Shown here one piece after another: positions 16,385 through 25,386 of a stretch of DNA of 64,000 nucleotides. Under the pieces are notes generated by a model. It did no database searches. It was not told the origin of the DNA and saw only the letters and a list, made by a program, of their open reading frames with translations. The position numbers and the translations under genes are program-made. Each line of letters opens with the position of its first letter. Position 1 is the first letter of the stretch. Origin of the DNA: an uncultured Carboxylicivirga sp. (GTDB lineage: Bacteria; Bacteroidota; Bacteroidia; Bacteroidales; Marinilabiliaceae); NCBI GenBank assembly GCA_947503525.1, contig CANNEA010000002.1, positions 1,293,679-1,357,678 of the forward strand. Reading direction: 5' to 3'.

Positions 16385-19054
16385 ATGTCATTCATCAAAT
16401 ATATATTAGTAGTTGCACTTTGCAGTATGTCAATTCATACGCTTGCAAAGGACTATATCTACTCCCCTGATATAACAGCTTTTGATAAAAACACCTATGG
16501 TGCTGATAGACAGAACTGGGATATTGAAGTTGATGAAAACAATATTATTTACATAGCAAATAATAGAGGGCTTCTTCGCTATATATATGGCCAATGGGTA
16601 CTTAATGAACTACCTTCTGGCAGATTTTTGCGAACCATCTGTGTTTATGAGAATAAGATATGGTGTGGAGGTGATGGGATAGGTTTTTTTGACATTGACA
16701 ATAGTGGTAATTTATCTTATAAATACCTAACAGATATTGATGGTTATGTTTGGAATGTTGAAGCCAAAGGTGATCATGTTTTTTTTCAATCCAACAATGA
16801 CATTACAGTTTATAATATTCATACAGAGAGCTTGGTTCAGTTCAAGTTTCCTCGAACTTTATCGGGTCTTTGTCTGTGGCAAGATCAATTATGGACCATT
16901 AGTGCAGATAAAGGGCTTGGAACTTTAGATTCTGATGGTTTTAGTTTTGTAAGGTCCTTTCCAAAAGGACAGGAACAAGAAGTGAGAGTCTTGTTTGAGC
17001 ATGACGAAAAGCTTTATGTCCTAATGCTAAGTGGCGAAATATATGCATATGACGGTTCAGACTTTCAAATGATTGACTTACCCAATCAACAGAGTTGTTT
17101 CTCCGCGGTTCATTATGATGAGCATACCTTTTATTTAGGTTCAATTTTGGAAGGAATAATCCCGGTGAAAACTGAAAATGAACAAGTATCTGTTCAACGA
17201 AGCATACAGCAACATCACGGACTTCTGGATAACACCGTACTTTCTATGGCTGTTGATAATGATGGAAACATTTGGGCTGGATTAGATTATGGTATTGCAA
17301 GAGTTAATAAAGAGAGTTCATTGAAATCAATTATTAGAAAGGGTGCAACCTATGATATTTTATTGGGCAATAACACGACTTACGTTGCAACTAACAAAGG
17401 ACTTTATGCTAATTATGAATCAACTGATTTTTCTCTTATATCCGAAACGCAAGGACAAGTATGGGCATTAAATGAATCTCCATCCGGACTATTTGCATGC
17501 CATAATAATGGATTGATTAAACTTAATAATACCTCAGCTGAATTGGTATACGATGAATCTGGTGTTATGGATGTTGCCCAATTTGGCAGTTCACAACATT
17601 ATATTTTTTCAGCCTATATAGGCACCATATGGATGGAGTATGATGGCAGAGGGTTTAATTTTAAGCAAAATTTAGGATTATGGGGAAACCCTAAACTTAG
17701 CTATGATGAGGAGAACGATTGTGTGTGGGCCTATGGAGGTAGTCCTGAATCAAAGATTTATCGTATTCAGATCAATACGGGTGAATGTCAGGTAACGGAA
17801 ACCTCCATGCGCGATGTGTTTGAAACTGAGAATGGATTGTTCTTTTATGATGGAGAGGCTTTGTTCGAATACCTTAATGGGGCTTTTGTGCAAAGCAAAA
17901 TAAACCTGGTTCAATCAATAAAAGGGGAAGGCATAACAGCTTTAGAATTGTCGTTAAATGACAATATTGCGGTTTGTATTCAAAATGAAGAGCTCAAGCT
18001 AATTGAAGAATTAGCAGATGGTTCCACGGTTGTACATGCTAAGTTGTTAAGTGAGCTAAATAATGATATACTTAAACAATTCGAAAGTATTAAGATCCAT
18101 GAACAATTACTTTATATTGGCACGGAACAAGGCGTTAAAGTACTGCCCTTAAAACTTAGAAATAATCGACAAGCATTAAAAGATCCGATTATTTCCAAAA
18201 TTGAGATAACATACACTGACGAGCATAAATCAAAGACTTTATACTATCCGGATACCAGGGAAGATGTTCAGCTAAGTTATCATCAATTTAAAACAGTTAC
18301 TTTATCATTTGCAAGTGGCAAAAAACAGAATATCGAGTATCGCTTTCGACTTTTACCGTATAATAAAGAATGGTCGGATTGGTCTTTTTCTCAAAAACAA
18401 ATTGCCTATGGTGATTTAAAGCCACGAGATTATGTCTTTGAACTTGAGTGTCGTTATAATGGTACTATAGAAAGGCATACTGCAGTGCCTATAGTTTTAG
18501 ACGGAAATGAATATTATTATCTACGCATTGGATTGTTGTTCTTAGCATTTTTTGCATTAAGCCTGCTCGTTTTACAGTTTGGTAAAAATAGGAAGTTAAA
18601 ACTAAAATATAAACATTTCAAAGAAGCTTCGGCTGAGGAGCAAATACAATCAAAAAAGGAACAATTACTGCAGTTTACTGAAATTATCAGGCATAAAAAT
18701 ACCTTTCTACTTGAGGTGAGAAGTGCCTTGGCACAGATGAAAAACAGTGCTGCTTCCCGTTGGGCTAATAAGATTGATCAAGAGATTAATCAGGAGAAGA
18801 AAGATTTTCTATTTCATAAGCTATTTGCAGAAGATCACCAGGATTTTATTCAGCGTATATCCACTGAATTCTCCAACTTGACGCCTCATGATATACGTTT
18901 AATATCCTTTATACGTATAAACGCCAACACAAACGAGATTGCCCAATTTTTAAATATTTCAACCAGTAGTGTTGATACGGCAAGATATCGTTTAAGAAAG
19001 AAACTCAATTTAGAACATGCAGACAACCTTAATAAATTTGTTCGAGAGTATTAA
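16385..19054 (+). CDS. One-piece transmembrane PUL regulator: propeller sensor, Y_Y_Y, LuxR-type HTH, 889 aa
   Basis: The ATG at 16385 gives a signal peptide (MSFIKYILVVALCSMSIHTLA); upstream in-frame ATGs from 16337 add a charged extension. About 600 periplasmic residues carry repeated sensor-propeller blades ('NIIYIANNRGLLRYIYGQW', 'DNDGNIWAGLDYGIARV', 'LLYIGTEQGVKVLPL'). A Y_Y_Y-type beta domain follows (about 602-708, 'YRFRLLPYNKEWSDWS'), then one membrane helix (about 710-733), a coiled-coil linker and a C-terminal helix-turn-helix (about 833-877, 'NEIAQFLNISTSSVDTARYRLRKKL'). There is no kinase or receiver domain, so ligand sensing and DNA binding are in one membrane-anchored chain, as in SusR-like regulators. 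It stands directly upstream of SusC and probably controls it. Confidence 0.85.
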   Translation: MSFIKYILVVALCSMSIHTLAKDYIYSPDITAFDKNTYGADRQNWDIEVDENNIIYIANNRGLLRYIYGQWVLNELPSGRFLRTICVYENKIWCGGDGIGFFDIDNSGNLSYKYLTDIDGYVWNVEAKGDHVFFQSNNDITVYNIHTESLVQFKFPRTLSGLCLWQDQLWTISADKGLGTLDSDGFSFVRSFPKGQEQEVRVLFEHDEKLYVLMLSGEIYAYDGSDFQMIDLPNQQSCFSAVHYDEHTFYLGSILEGIIPVKTENEQVSVQRSIQQHHGLLDNTVLSMAVDNDGNIWAGLDYGIARVNKESSLKSIIRKGATYDILLGNNTTYVATNKGLYANYESTDFSLISETQGQVWALNESPSGLFACHNNGLIKLNNTSAELVYDESGVMDVAQFGSSQHYIFSAYIGTIWMEYDGRGFNFKQNLGLWGNPKLSYDEENDCVWAYGGSPESKIYRIQINTGECQVTETSMRDVFETENGLFFYDGEALFEYLNGAFVQSKINLVQSIKGEGITALELSLNDNIAVCIQNEELKLIEELADGSTVVHAKLLSELNNDILKQFESIKIHEQLLYIGTEQGVKVLPLKLRNNRQALKDPIISKIEITYTDEHKSKTLYYPDTREDVQLSYHQFKTVTLSFASGKKQNIEYRFRLLPYNKEWSDWSFSQKQIAYGDLKPRDYVFELECRYNGTIERHTAVPIVLDGNEYYYLRIGLLFLAFFALSLLVLQFGKNRKLKLKYKHFKEASAEEQIQSKKEQLLQFTEIIRHKNTFLLEVRSALAQMKNSAASRWANKIDQEINQEKKDFLFHKLFAEDHQDFIQRISTEFSNLTPHDIRLISFIRINANTNEIAQFLNISTSSVDTARYRLRKKLNLEHADNLNKFVREY

Positions 19055-19479
19055 CAGATTGAGCTTATCAAATACGATTTACATAAACTGAATTTTATTA
19101 TTCATTAACAATTTCTTTAGTCCAAAAGAACATAAAAGTTCAATGTTTCATCCTATGAATTGCTGAATAATTCATAAGATTTTGGATGCAGATCGACTTC
19201 TTATAACAATTATAGCTCTTCTCAACTACTAACGAGAAGTCAGGCTTTAAGTGATACTCAACTTCCTTTAAAAAAATAATGGGCTTTCATGTTGTCTAAT
19301 ATACAGCTTTTTACACTTGTTTGTCTAGAGAATATCTCTTTCATTTTTCAGCTGTCTACCTTTAATCTATGCGACTTATTAGAGCTTATGCTTTCGCTAA
19401 GCCTACTTTTGGAGAGTGCTCTTTTGGGGAAATGAGCTAATCAATATGGATAAACTAAATCTGTTAAAAAACTAAAATG

Positions 19480-19562
19480 ATATGAAACGAACATGAAAAA
19501 TCTACATTCATTTTTACACACAATAAGGATGAATCGATTTTGCTTGAGCGTGACATATGACA
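19480..19562 (+). promoter_or_regulatory. Repeated structured 5' leader, copy D (tandem)
   Basis: Box ATATGAAACGAACATG (19480-19495). The stem pairs AAAATC (19497-19502) with GATTTT (19536-19541) and ATTCAT (19506-19511) with ATGAAT (19529-19534). ACACACA (19516-19522) is in the loop, and GAGCGTGACATATGACA follows. It stands 98 nt upstream of copy A. Confidence 0.55.
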
Positions 19563-19621
19563 ATAAAAATTACAATCATATGAAACGAGCCATGAGAATT
19601 GCTTCACACACAGAAGCATGA
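19493..19621 (+). CDS. Possible 42-aa leader peptide upstream of SusC
   Basis: An ATG inside the first leader box opens a 42-codon frame that runs through both leader copies and stops at 19621, 62 bases before the SusC start. Its end reads MKRAMRIASHTEA, encoded by the second box and its hairpin. Copy C has a short frame of the same beginning (MKRTCKF). The frame may simply be a consequence of the RNA structure; no codon evidence supports translation. Confidence 0.25.
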   Translation: MKNLHSFLHTIRMNRFCLSVTYDNKNYNHMKRAMRIASHTEA

Positions 19622-19683
19622 TTAATCCCGATAGCTATCGGGAGGCGAGTTCCATTTGGCAATAAAAAACAAAATTTAAACAC
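19578..19683 (+). promoter_or_regulatory. Repeated structured 5' leader, copy A, before SusC
   Basis: Box ATATGAAACGAGCCATG (19578-19594), stem TGCTTC (19600-19605)/GAAGCA (19613-19618) with loop ACACACA, a perfect palindrome, then GCGAGTTCCATTTGGC (19645-19660). The GAAACGA box is 102 nt before the SusC ATG. Confidence 0.6.
19626..19643. repeat. Perfect 18-base palindrome TCCCGATAGCTATCGGGA
   Basis: Self-complementary over all 18 bases. A degenerate version (TCCCGATAGCTTTTTGGGA) is at 30686-30704 inside another leader copy at a different position. Palindromes of this form are dispersed in other Bacteroidota genomes as far as I recall, so it is probably an independent mobile or structural repeat. 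Confidence 0.65.
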
Positions 19684-22600
19684 ATGAAAAAACTAAAACT
19701 ATTTCTTGTTGCAATGCTAATGTTTAGCGCGGCAAGTTTATTTGCTCAAACCTTATCCATCTCCGGTACGGTTACAGATAAACTTGGAAGCCCAATACCG
19801 GGAGTTAACATTACAATTAAGGGAACTGCGATAGGTGTGATTTCTGATATTAATGGTAGCTATAATATCGAAAATGTATCTCAGGGTGCTACTCTGGTAT
19901 ACTCATTCATTGGGATGCAAACTCAGGAGATTCAAATGGCCAACAGAACAACAACAGGGCCTTTAAATATAATTTTAGAGCAGAGTTTTATTGGACTTGA
20001 CGAGGTGGTAGCAGTAGGTTATGGAACAAGAAAGAAGAGTTCATTAACAGCAGCTATTTCTTCAGTTGGAGAAAAAGATATTGAGAAAACACAAAACTTA
20101 AGAGTGGAACAGGCTTTACAAGGACGTACTGCAGGTGTTACAGTAACAAGTAGTTCTGCTCAACCAGGAGCCGGCATGTCAGTACGTATTCGCGGGGCCG
20201 GAACAAATGGTAATTCCGATCCGCTTTATATAGTTGATGGATTACCGGTTGGAGGCATTGATTATCTGAATCCTAGTGATATCGCAAGTATAGAAATATT
20301 AAAAGATGCCGCATCATCTTCTATTTATGGAGCACGTGGTGCCAATGGAGTTGTGCTTATTTCTACTAAAAAAGGGAAAGAGCAAGAGTTCACGGTTACC
20401 TACGATGGTTTCCACAGTATTCAGAATCCGGAACGTAAGTTATCCTTGATGAATGCCGATCAGTATACTTTATACTATAATGAAGCTGAATTAAATGATG
20501 GTGTAAGACCAACAGCTTTTAATCGTCGCGCTGATACGGATTGGCAAAATGAAATATACAACAGAAATGCGCCAATGATGAATCATAGCGTAACGCTTAA
20601 CGGAGGAAACGAAAGAGCGAAGATTTCAACCGGTATATCTTATTTTGGCCAGGAAGGATTGGTAGCACCTAATAACTCCAACTATAATCGTATAACGGCC
20701 CGTGTAAATGCCGACACAAAAAGTCATAATGGGAAACTGCGCACGGGTACATCGTTCTACTATTCCAATATTAAAAGTAGTGGAATAGATGTAAATAATA
20801 TATACGGAGGACCTTTGGCTTCGGCCTATAATCTGGATCCATTGACTCCTGTGTATGACGAAAATGGCGAATATGGTGTGTCGGACTATGTGTCTCAGGG
20901 TATTACCAATCCGATCGGGAAAATGGAATATCTTCATTCACAAACCAGAACGGACAAGTTTGTAGGTAATATGTTCCTGGAATACAGTATTCTGAAAAAT
21001 CTGAAATTCAAAAGTTCATATGGTATTGACATGGCTTATGTGACATGGGAGAATTATAACCCTGTATACAAGCTGAGTCCTTCAGATTATAATTTGATTG
21101 ATGACGTACAAAAAAGCATGACCCGTTATTTTAATTATAACTGGGAGAATGTATTTACTTACGATCTTGACATTAAAGAACACAGTATTGATGTAGTAGC
21201 AGGTACAACCATATTAGAAGAAACATCCCATAACCTCTGGGGTAAAGGTGTTGATATTACAAAAACACCTAAGGGAAGTGACTATGCCTACATTGATAAT
21301 ACATTAAATGATAAAGAAACACGTGAATCAAGCGGAGGAATGGGGATTCCTAACAGATTACTTTCCTTCTTTTCACGTGTTAATTACGACTATAATGAGA
21401 AGTACTTTGTGTCGGCTACTTTCAGAGCCGATGGATCGTCAAGGTTTGGCCCGGATAATAAATTCGGTTATTTCCCTTCTTTCTCAGGAGGATGGGTAAT
21501 AACGAATGAAAATTTTGCTGCCCCACTTAAAAACATTAGCAACTTTATTAAATTAAGAGCCAGTTGGGGCCAAAACGGAAGTAACCACATCGGCAATTTT
21601 GTATATGTTTCAAATATAACGGATGCAGGTAGATATGTAACAGGTAATCCTATTACAGGTGGTTTATCGCAACAGGGTTTAGCACCAAACACTATACCCA
21701 CGCCTGATATTCGCTGGGAAACATCGGAGCAAACAGACATAGGTGTCGACGCTCACTTCCTGAATAGTAAATTTAGATTTACCTTCGACTTTTACAACAA
21801 GCTAACAAAGGACCTGTTGTTAGAGGTTAAAATCCCGGGGCATTACGGAAGTAACTCTCCAATTGATAATGCAGCTGAAGTTCAAAACAGAGGATATGAA
21901 TTTGAATTGGGCTACAACGATAAAGCGGGAGACTTTTCCTGGGGTGCCAATGCAAATATTTCCTTTAACGAGAATAAAGTAACCTACATCGGTAATGATG
22001 AAAAAGTACTGGGTGGTGCTGTAGTTCAAACCTATGGGCTAGTAACCAGAGCTGAAGAAGGCGAACCTATTGGTTATTTCTGGGGATATGAAACGGATGG
22101 CTTATTCCAGAATCAAAGTGATATTGACAACATGCCGGTATCGGTAAATGATAATGGTGATATTGTAAGAATGTTACCTAATGCACAGCCTGGTGATGTA
22201 CGATATGTTGATCAAAATGGCGATGGGATATTGGATGATAATGATAAAATCAACCTGGGTAATGCCAATCCTGAGTATTTTTATGGATTATCCTTGTTTG
22301 CTGATTGGAAGGGATTTGATGCTTCTATATTTATGCAAGGAGCAGGAGGTCACCAGATCGCAAATCTATCAAGACGTTTAGATGCCGGACTAACCAACCT
22401 GCCAACCACAGTACTTGAACGTTGGACTGGTGAAAATACCACAAATAGTGAGCCTCGAGCATCCATAGATGATCCAAACAGAAACTACAGCCTGTTTTCT
22501 GACAGATATGTAATTGATGGAGACTACTTAAGGATTAAGAATATTCAGTTAGGCTATACTTTCAATAGCAAAACTCTATCAAAATTGAGAATTCAGAATC

Positions 22601-22755
22601 TTAAGCTTTATGTGGCTGCACAAAATGTATACACATTCACCAAGTATCCGGGTGTAGATGTAGAATTTGGTTCAGGAACCATCAATTCAGGAGTTGATAC
22701 CGGAACATATCCACAAGCCAGAACATTCACGGTTGGTATGAACCTGAGATTTTAA
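19684..22755 (+). CDS. SusC/RagA-family TonB-linked outer-membrane transporter, 1023 aa
   Basis: Imports oligosaccharides across the outer membrane together with SusD. A signal peptide ends at LFAQ (residue 22). Residues about 23-100 form the carboxypeptidase-like regulatory domain ('SISGTVTDKLGSPIPGVNITIKGT...DINGSYNI'). Then come the TonB-box region and plug ('DEVVAVGYGTRKK', 'VRIRGAGTNGNSDPLYIVDGLPVGG', 'IEILKDAASSSIYGARGANGVVLISTKKG'). A long barrel follows, ending 'TFTVGMNLRF' with terminal Phe. Length and motifs are standard for the family. It is followed by SusD with a 65-base gap and preceded by the tandem structured leader. Confidence 0.96.
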   Translation: MKKLKLFLVAMLMFSAASLFAQTLSISGTVTDKLGSPIPGVNITIKGTAIGVISDINGSYNIENVSQGATLVYSFIGMQTQEIQMANRTTTGPLNIILEQSFIGLDEVVAVGYGTRKKSSLTAAISSVGEKDIEKTQNLRVEQALQGRTAGVTVTSSSAQPGAGMSVRIRGAGTNGNSDPLYIVDGLPVGGIDYLNPSDIASIEILKDAASSSIYGARGANGVVLISTKKGKEQEFTVTYDGFHSIQNPERKLSLMNADQYTLYYNEAELNDGVRPTAFNRRADTDWQNEIYNRNAPMMNHSVTLNGGNERAKISTGISYFGQEGLVAPNNSNYNRITARVNADTKSHNGKLRTGTSFYYSNIKSSGIDVNNIYGGPLASAYNLDPLTPVYDENGEYGVSDYVSQGITNPIGKMEYLHSQTRTDKFVGNMFLEYSILKNLKFKSSYGIDMAYVTWENYNPVYKLSPSDYNLIDDVQKSMTRYFNYNWENVFTYDLDIKEHSIDVVAGTTILEETSHNLWGKGVDITKTPKGSDYAYIDNTLNDKETRESSGGMGIPNRLLSFFSRVNYDYNEKYFVSATFRADGSSRFGPDNKFGYFPSFSGGWVITNENFAAPLKNISNFIKLRASWGQNGSNHIGNFVYVSNITDAGRYVTGNPITGGLSQQGLAPNTIPTPDIRWETSEQTDIGVDAHFLNSKFRFTFDFYNKLTKDLLLEVKIPGHYGSNSPIDNAAEVQNRGYEFELGYNDKAGDFSWGANANISFNENKVTYIGNDEKVLGGAVVQTYGLVTRAEEGEPIGYFWGYETDGLFQNQSDIDNMPVSVNDNGDIVRMLPNAQPGDVRYVDQNGDGILDDNDKINLGNANPEYFYGLSLFADWKGFDASIFMQGAGGHQIANLSRRLDAGLTNLPTTVLERWTGENTTNSEPRASIDDPNRNYSLFSDRYVIDGDYLRIKNIQLGYTFNSKTLSKLRIQNLKLYVAAQNVYTFTKYPGVDVEFGSGTINSGVDTGTYPQARTFTVGMNLRF

Positions 22756-22820
22756 TCATAAAAAAAATGAAGCATTACGCATTTACAATAATGCTAATGA
22801 ATACAAATAGTCTATACGTT

Positions 22821-24350
22821 ATGAAGAAATATATAATATACATAGCAATCGTAGTACTCGGAGTAGGCTCTACTGCATGTAGCGATTGGCTGGAGATTGA
22901 TAATCACACAGCAACTACTGAGGATAACTTCTATCAAACCGAAGAAGATGCCTATGCAGCACTTTATGCCGCATATGCTGCCACTACTGAGGATAGAGGT
23001 GGAACGAATGAATTTGAATTTTTCCTTAATATGTGCTCTGACGAGATGTTTACAGGTGGGGCTAATTCGGCCGATGGTACTGATATCAGGCGCTTTGAAA
23101 AACACAAAATGTTGGCTACAGACTGGCAGCACGATCAGTTTTGGTGGAGAGGCTATGTGGGCATTTACCGTACTAATATTGCGCTTCAAAAGATACCTCA
23201 AATAGAATTTGCTGATGAAACGGAGAAAGCAAGAATAATAGCGGAGCTTAAATTTATACGGGCACATATCTACTCAAATCTTGTGCGCATGTACGAAAAT
23301 ATACCATTAATTACGGAGCCTATCACTTTAGCAGATGCTGATGTGGGGCAAGCTGATCCGGATGAAGTTTATGCACAGATTGCCAAAGACTATCTTGAGG
23401 CGATAGAGGATTTACCAGTCTTGATAACAGAAAAAGAACAAGGACGTGTAACAAAATATGCAGCGCAAGCGCTTTTAGCCCGTTTGTATTTGTTTTACAC
23501 TGGTTATTACTCACAGTCTGAAATGCCGGGAGGAGTTACACTTAACACCATTAGTGCTTTAGTAGATAATATTATTGAAGAGAGTGATCATGGCTTAGTG
23601 GATAACTTCGCCGATTTATGGTTGGTATCCGGTTCTGACGAAGCCTACTACAGCAAGGAACACGTTTATCAAATCCCTTATTCGTTTAATGGTAAGGCTA
23701 ATGGGCGTGGAGATGTTCAGTATTATGGACTTAGAGATATTTCAAACACAGACACCTATGCTGCAGGATGGGGTTTTGGAACCATTCATCCTGATGTTTA
23801 CAATATTTTTGACCCTGCAGATACAAGACGTAATGCAACCATCTTAGATGCTAATAGTGAGGTAGGCGAAGATGAGTATACTGCCAGCTATCAGCATACT
23901 GGTTACTATTTTAAGAAACATACGCCTTTAAGTCAATATGTTGATGATCCTACTTTTAGTGGACACCCTGACGGACGTGCTGTAGTGAGATATGCCGATG
24001 TATTATTGATGGCAGCGGAACTTTCTCTCAACGGAGGTTCATTCACCAGAAGTGCACAGAGTTATTACGAAGAAGTAAGAGCACGCGCAGGATTTAGTGC
24101 GCATCCTCCGGTAAGTACGGATAGGATTTTTGAAGAACGAAGAAAAGAATTCTTCGGTGAAGGTTTACGCTACTGGGACTTATTGAGACAAGGCTTAGAT
24201 GTGGCTGATGCAGCTATAAGCAATAATTATGCAGCTCCATTTGATGTAACATTCAATAAGTCAACACGAGGTTTATGGCCAATAGCCGATGTGCAGGTGC
24301 AGCTTTCGAGCTCCAGTTCAAAGCCATTAAGACAGAATGACGGTTATTAA
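22821..24350 (+). CDS. SusD/RagB-family glycan-binding lipoprotein, 509 aa
   Basis: Surface lid of the SusC transporter. The ATG at 22821 gives a lipoprotein signal (MKKYIIYIAIVVLGVGSTAC, lipidated Cys20, then SDWLEI). The in-frame ATG at 22767 would put 18 unrelated residues first. Family features include 'YQTEEDAYAALYAAYAA', 'WWRGYVGIYRTNIALQKIPQIEF', 'AELKFIRAHIYSNLVRMYENIPLITEPI', 'VTKYAAQALLARLYLFYTGYY' (TPR-like helices) and the C-terminal 'FEERRKEFFGEGLRYWDLLRQG'. It appears complete and is cotranscribed with SusC. Substrate specificity cannot be read from sequence alone. Confidence 0.95.
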   Translation: MKKYIIYIAIVVLGVGSTACSDWLEIDNHTATTEDNFYQTEEDAYAALYAAYAATTEDRGGTNEFEFFLNMCSDEMFTGGANSADGTDIRRFEKHKMLATDWQHDQFWWRGYVGIYRTNIALQKIPQIEFADETEKARIIAELKFIRAHIYSNLVRMYENIPLITEPITLADADVGQADPDEVYAQIAKDYLEAIEDLPVLITEKEQGRVTKYAAQALLARLYLFYTGYYSQSEMPGGVTLNTISALVDNIIEESDHGLVDNFADLWLVSGSDEAYYSKEHVYQIPYSFNGKANGRGDVQYYGLRDISNTDTYAAGWGFGTIHPDVYNIFDPADTRRNATILDANSEVGEDEYTASYQHTGYYFKKHTPLSQYVDDPTFSGHPDGRAVVRYADVLLMAAELSLNGGSFTRSAQSYYEEVRARAGFSAHPPVSTDRIFEERRKEFFGEGLRYWDLLRQGLDVADAAISNNYAAPFDVTFNKSTRGLWPIADVQVQLSSSSSKPLRQNDGY

Positions 24351-24372
24351 GCAAATAAAAAAATATAATACT

Positions 24373-25356
24373 ATGAAATATTTATCACGACTACTGCTAA
24401 TCGTAGTATCCATCAGTTTATGGAATTGTGAACCAACCTTAGTGGGTGTTGTCGAAGACTATAAAAAACAGAATCCGGAGGGTTTGGAAGCCCTTGCCAG
24501 GCAAATTGAAGTTAATTATACTGAATTAGCACCACAGATTTACGAAGTTGAGTATGTGCGAGGTGCCGGGGGTGAAGGTGACAATGCCATTAATTTCATT
24601 ACCTGGGATTTTGGCGACGGTCAAACCAGTGAGCAGGATAAAGATACGGTTTATTATAACTACCCGGGAGATTATCAGATTACCTTCAATGCCTATACTT
24701 ACGATGGTGAATTGGCCAAAGAAGTGACTGCAGTTACGGCTAGCGATACCTTATGGTGCAATATTGGCAGGCGCGTTTTAATGGACAATTTTGATGATAA
24801 TGCTAGCTATGCCGGATCGTGGGTGCAAAAACATCCTAGCGATGTGGAGTTATTTAAAGATTATCATGTTGATGGCGATGCTCCTTATCAGTTTCCTGAA
24901 GACAATAATGTATTGTTAATCGGTAAAGCCGGTGGCTGGTGGACAGAAGTTGCCTATGATTTCGGCGATGACGTCTTTGATTTTTCATCAAACGGTATGT
25001 GGCGCAAAGTAGCTCTACGTTTTTATATCCCTAGCACGTTCGATGTACCCGAAGGCAATTTCGACTTTAATATTCCAGAGTCTTACTTAAATCTAAAAAT
25101 AGGATTAAACGACGGTTCTGGTCGTCAGGAGATTGACTATGAAATTAAATACAGCCAATTAGATCAGTGGATAGAAGTTGAATATGACTTTACAGAAAGT
25201 GCCTTTGACCAGATTGATCCTAGCAAAGTGGAAAGCATTTGGGTGATGTTTACACACAATTGGGATAATGACCGCGGAGCTGGACGAGATGGAACAGGAG
25301 TGATAATGGTTGATGATATTGAGTTAATCCAAAAAGTGCCTGGTTGCATGCAATAG
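24373..25356 (+). CDS. PKD-domain surface lipoprotein, glycan-binding candidate, 327 aa
   Basis: The ATG at 24373 gives a lipoprotein signal (lipobox LWNC, Cys18); the upstream in-frame ATG at 24337 overlaps SusD. A PKD domain is visible about residues 65-125, with the core 'NFITWDFGDGQTSEQD'. From residue 135 to the end a beta-sandwich region begins 'RRVLMDNFDDNASYAGSWVQ' and includes 'NVLLIGKAGGWWTEVAYDFGDD', 'VALRFYIPS' and 'VESIWVMFTHNW...VIMVDDIELI'. The next gene repeats this C-terminal region. Its position after SusD suggests a surface glycan-binding protein (SusE-position). Binding is inferred, not shown. Confidence 0.8.
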   Translation: MKYLSRLLLIVVSISLWNCEPTLVGVVEDYKKQNPEGLEALARQIEVNYTELAPQIYEVEYVRGAGGEGDNAINFITWDFGDGQTSEQDKDTVYYNYPGDYQITFNAYTYDGELAKEVTAVTASDTLWCNIGRRVLMDNFDDNASYAGSWVQKHPSDVELFKDYHVDGDAPYQFPEDNNVLLIGKAGGWWTEVAYDFGDDVFDFSSNGMWRKVALRFYIPSTFDVPEGNFDFNIPESYLNLKIGLNDGSGRQEIDYEIKYSQLDQWIEVEYDFTESAFDQIDPSKVESIWVMFTHNWDNDRGAGRDGTGVIMVDDIELIQKVPGCMQ

Positions 25357-25386
25357 CTTGCTTAATAAATCTAAAAAAGGATTGAA

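Larger units (their letters stand above)
19055..19683. other. PUL control region between regulator and SusC
   Basis: This 629-base gap holds a poor promoter candidate (TTG at 19292-19294, 17 bases, TACACTTG at 19312-19319), then two tandem copies of the repeated leader (19480-19562 and 19578-19683) and a perfect 18-base palindrome. A 42-codon open frame runs through both leader copies. No other gene is seen in 19055-19479. Confidence 0.5.
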
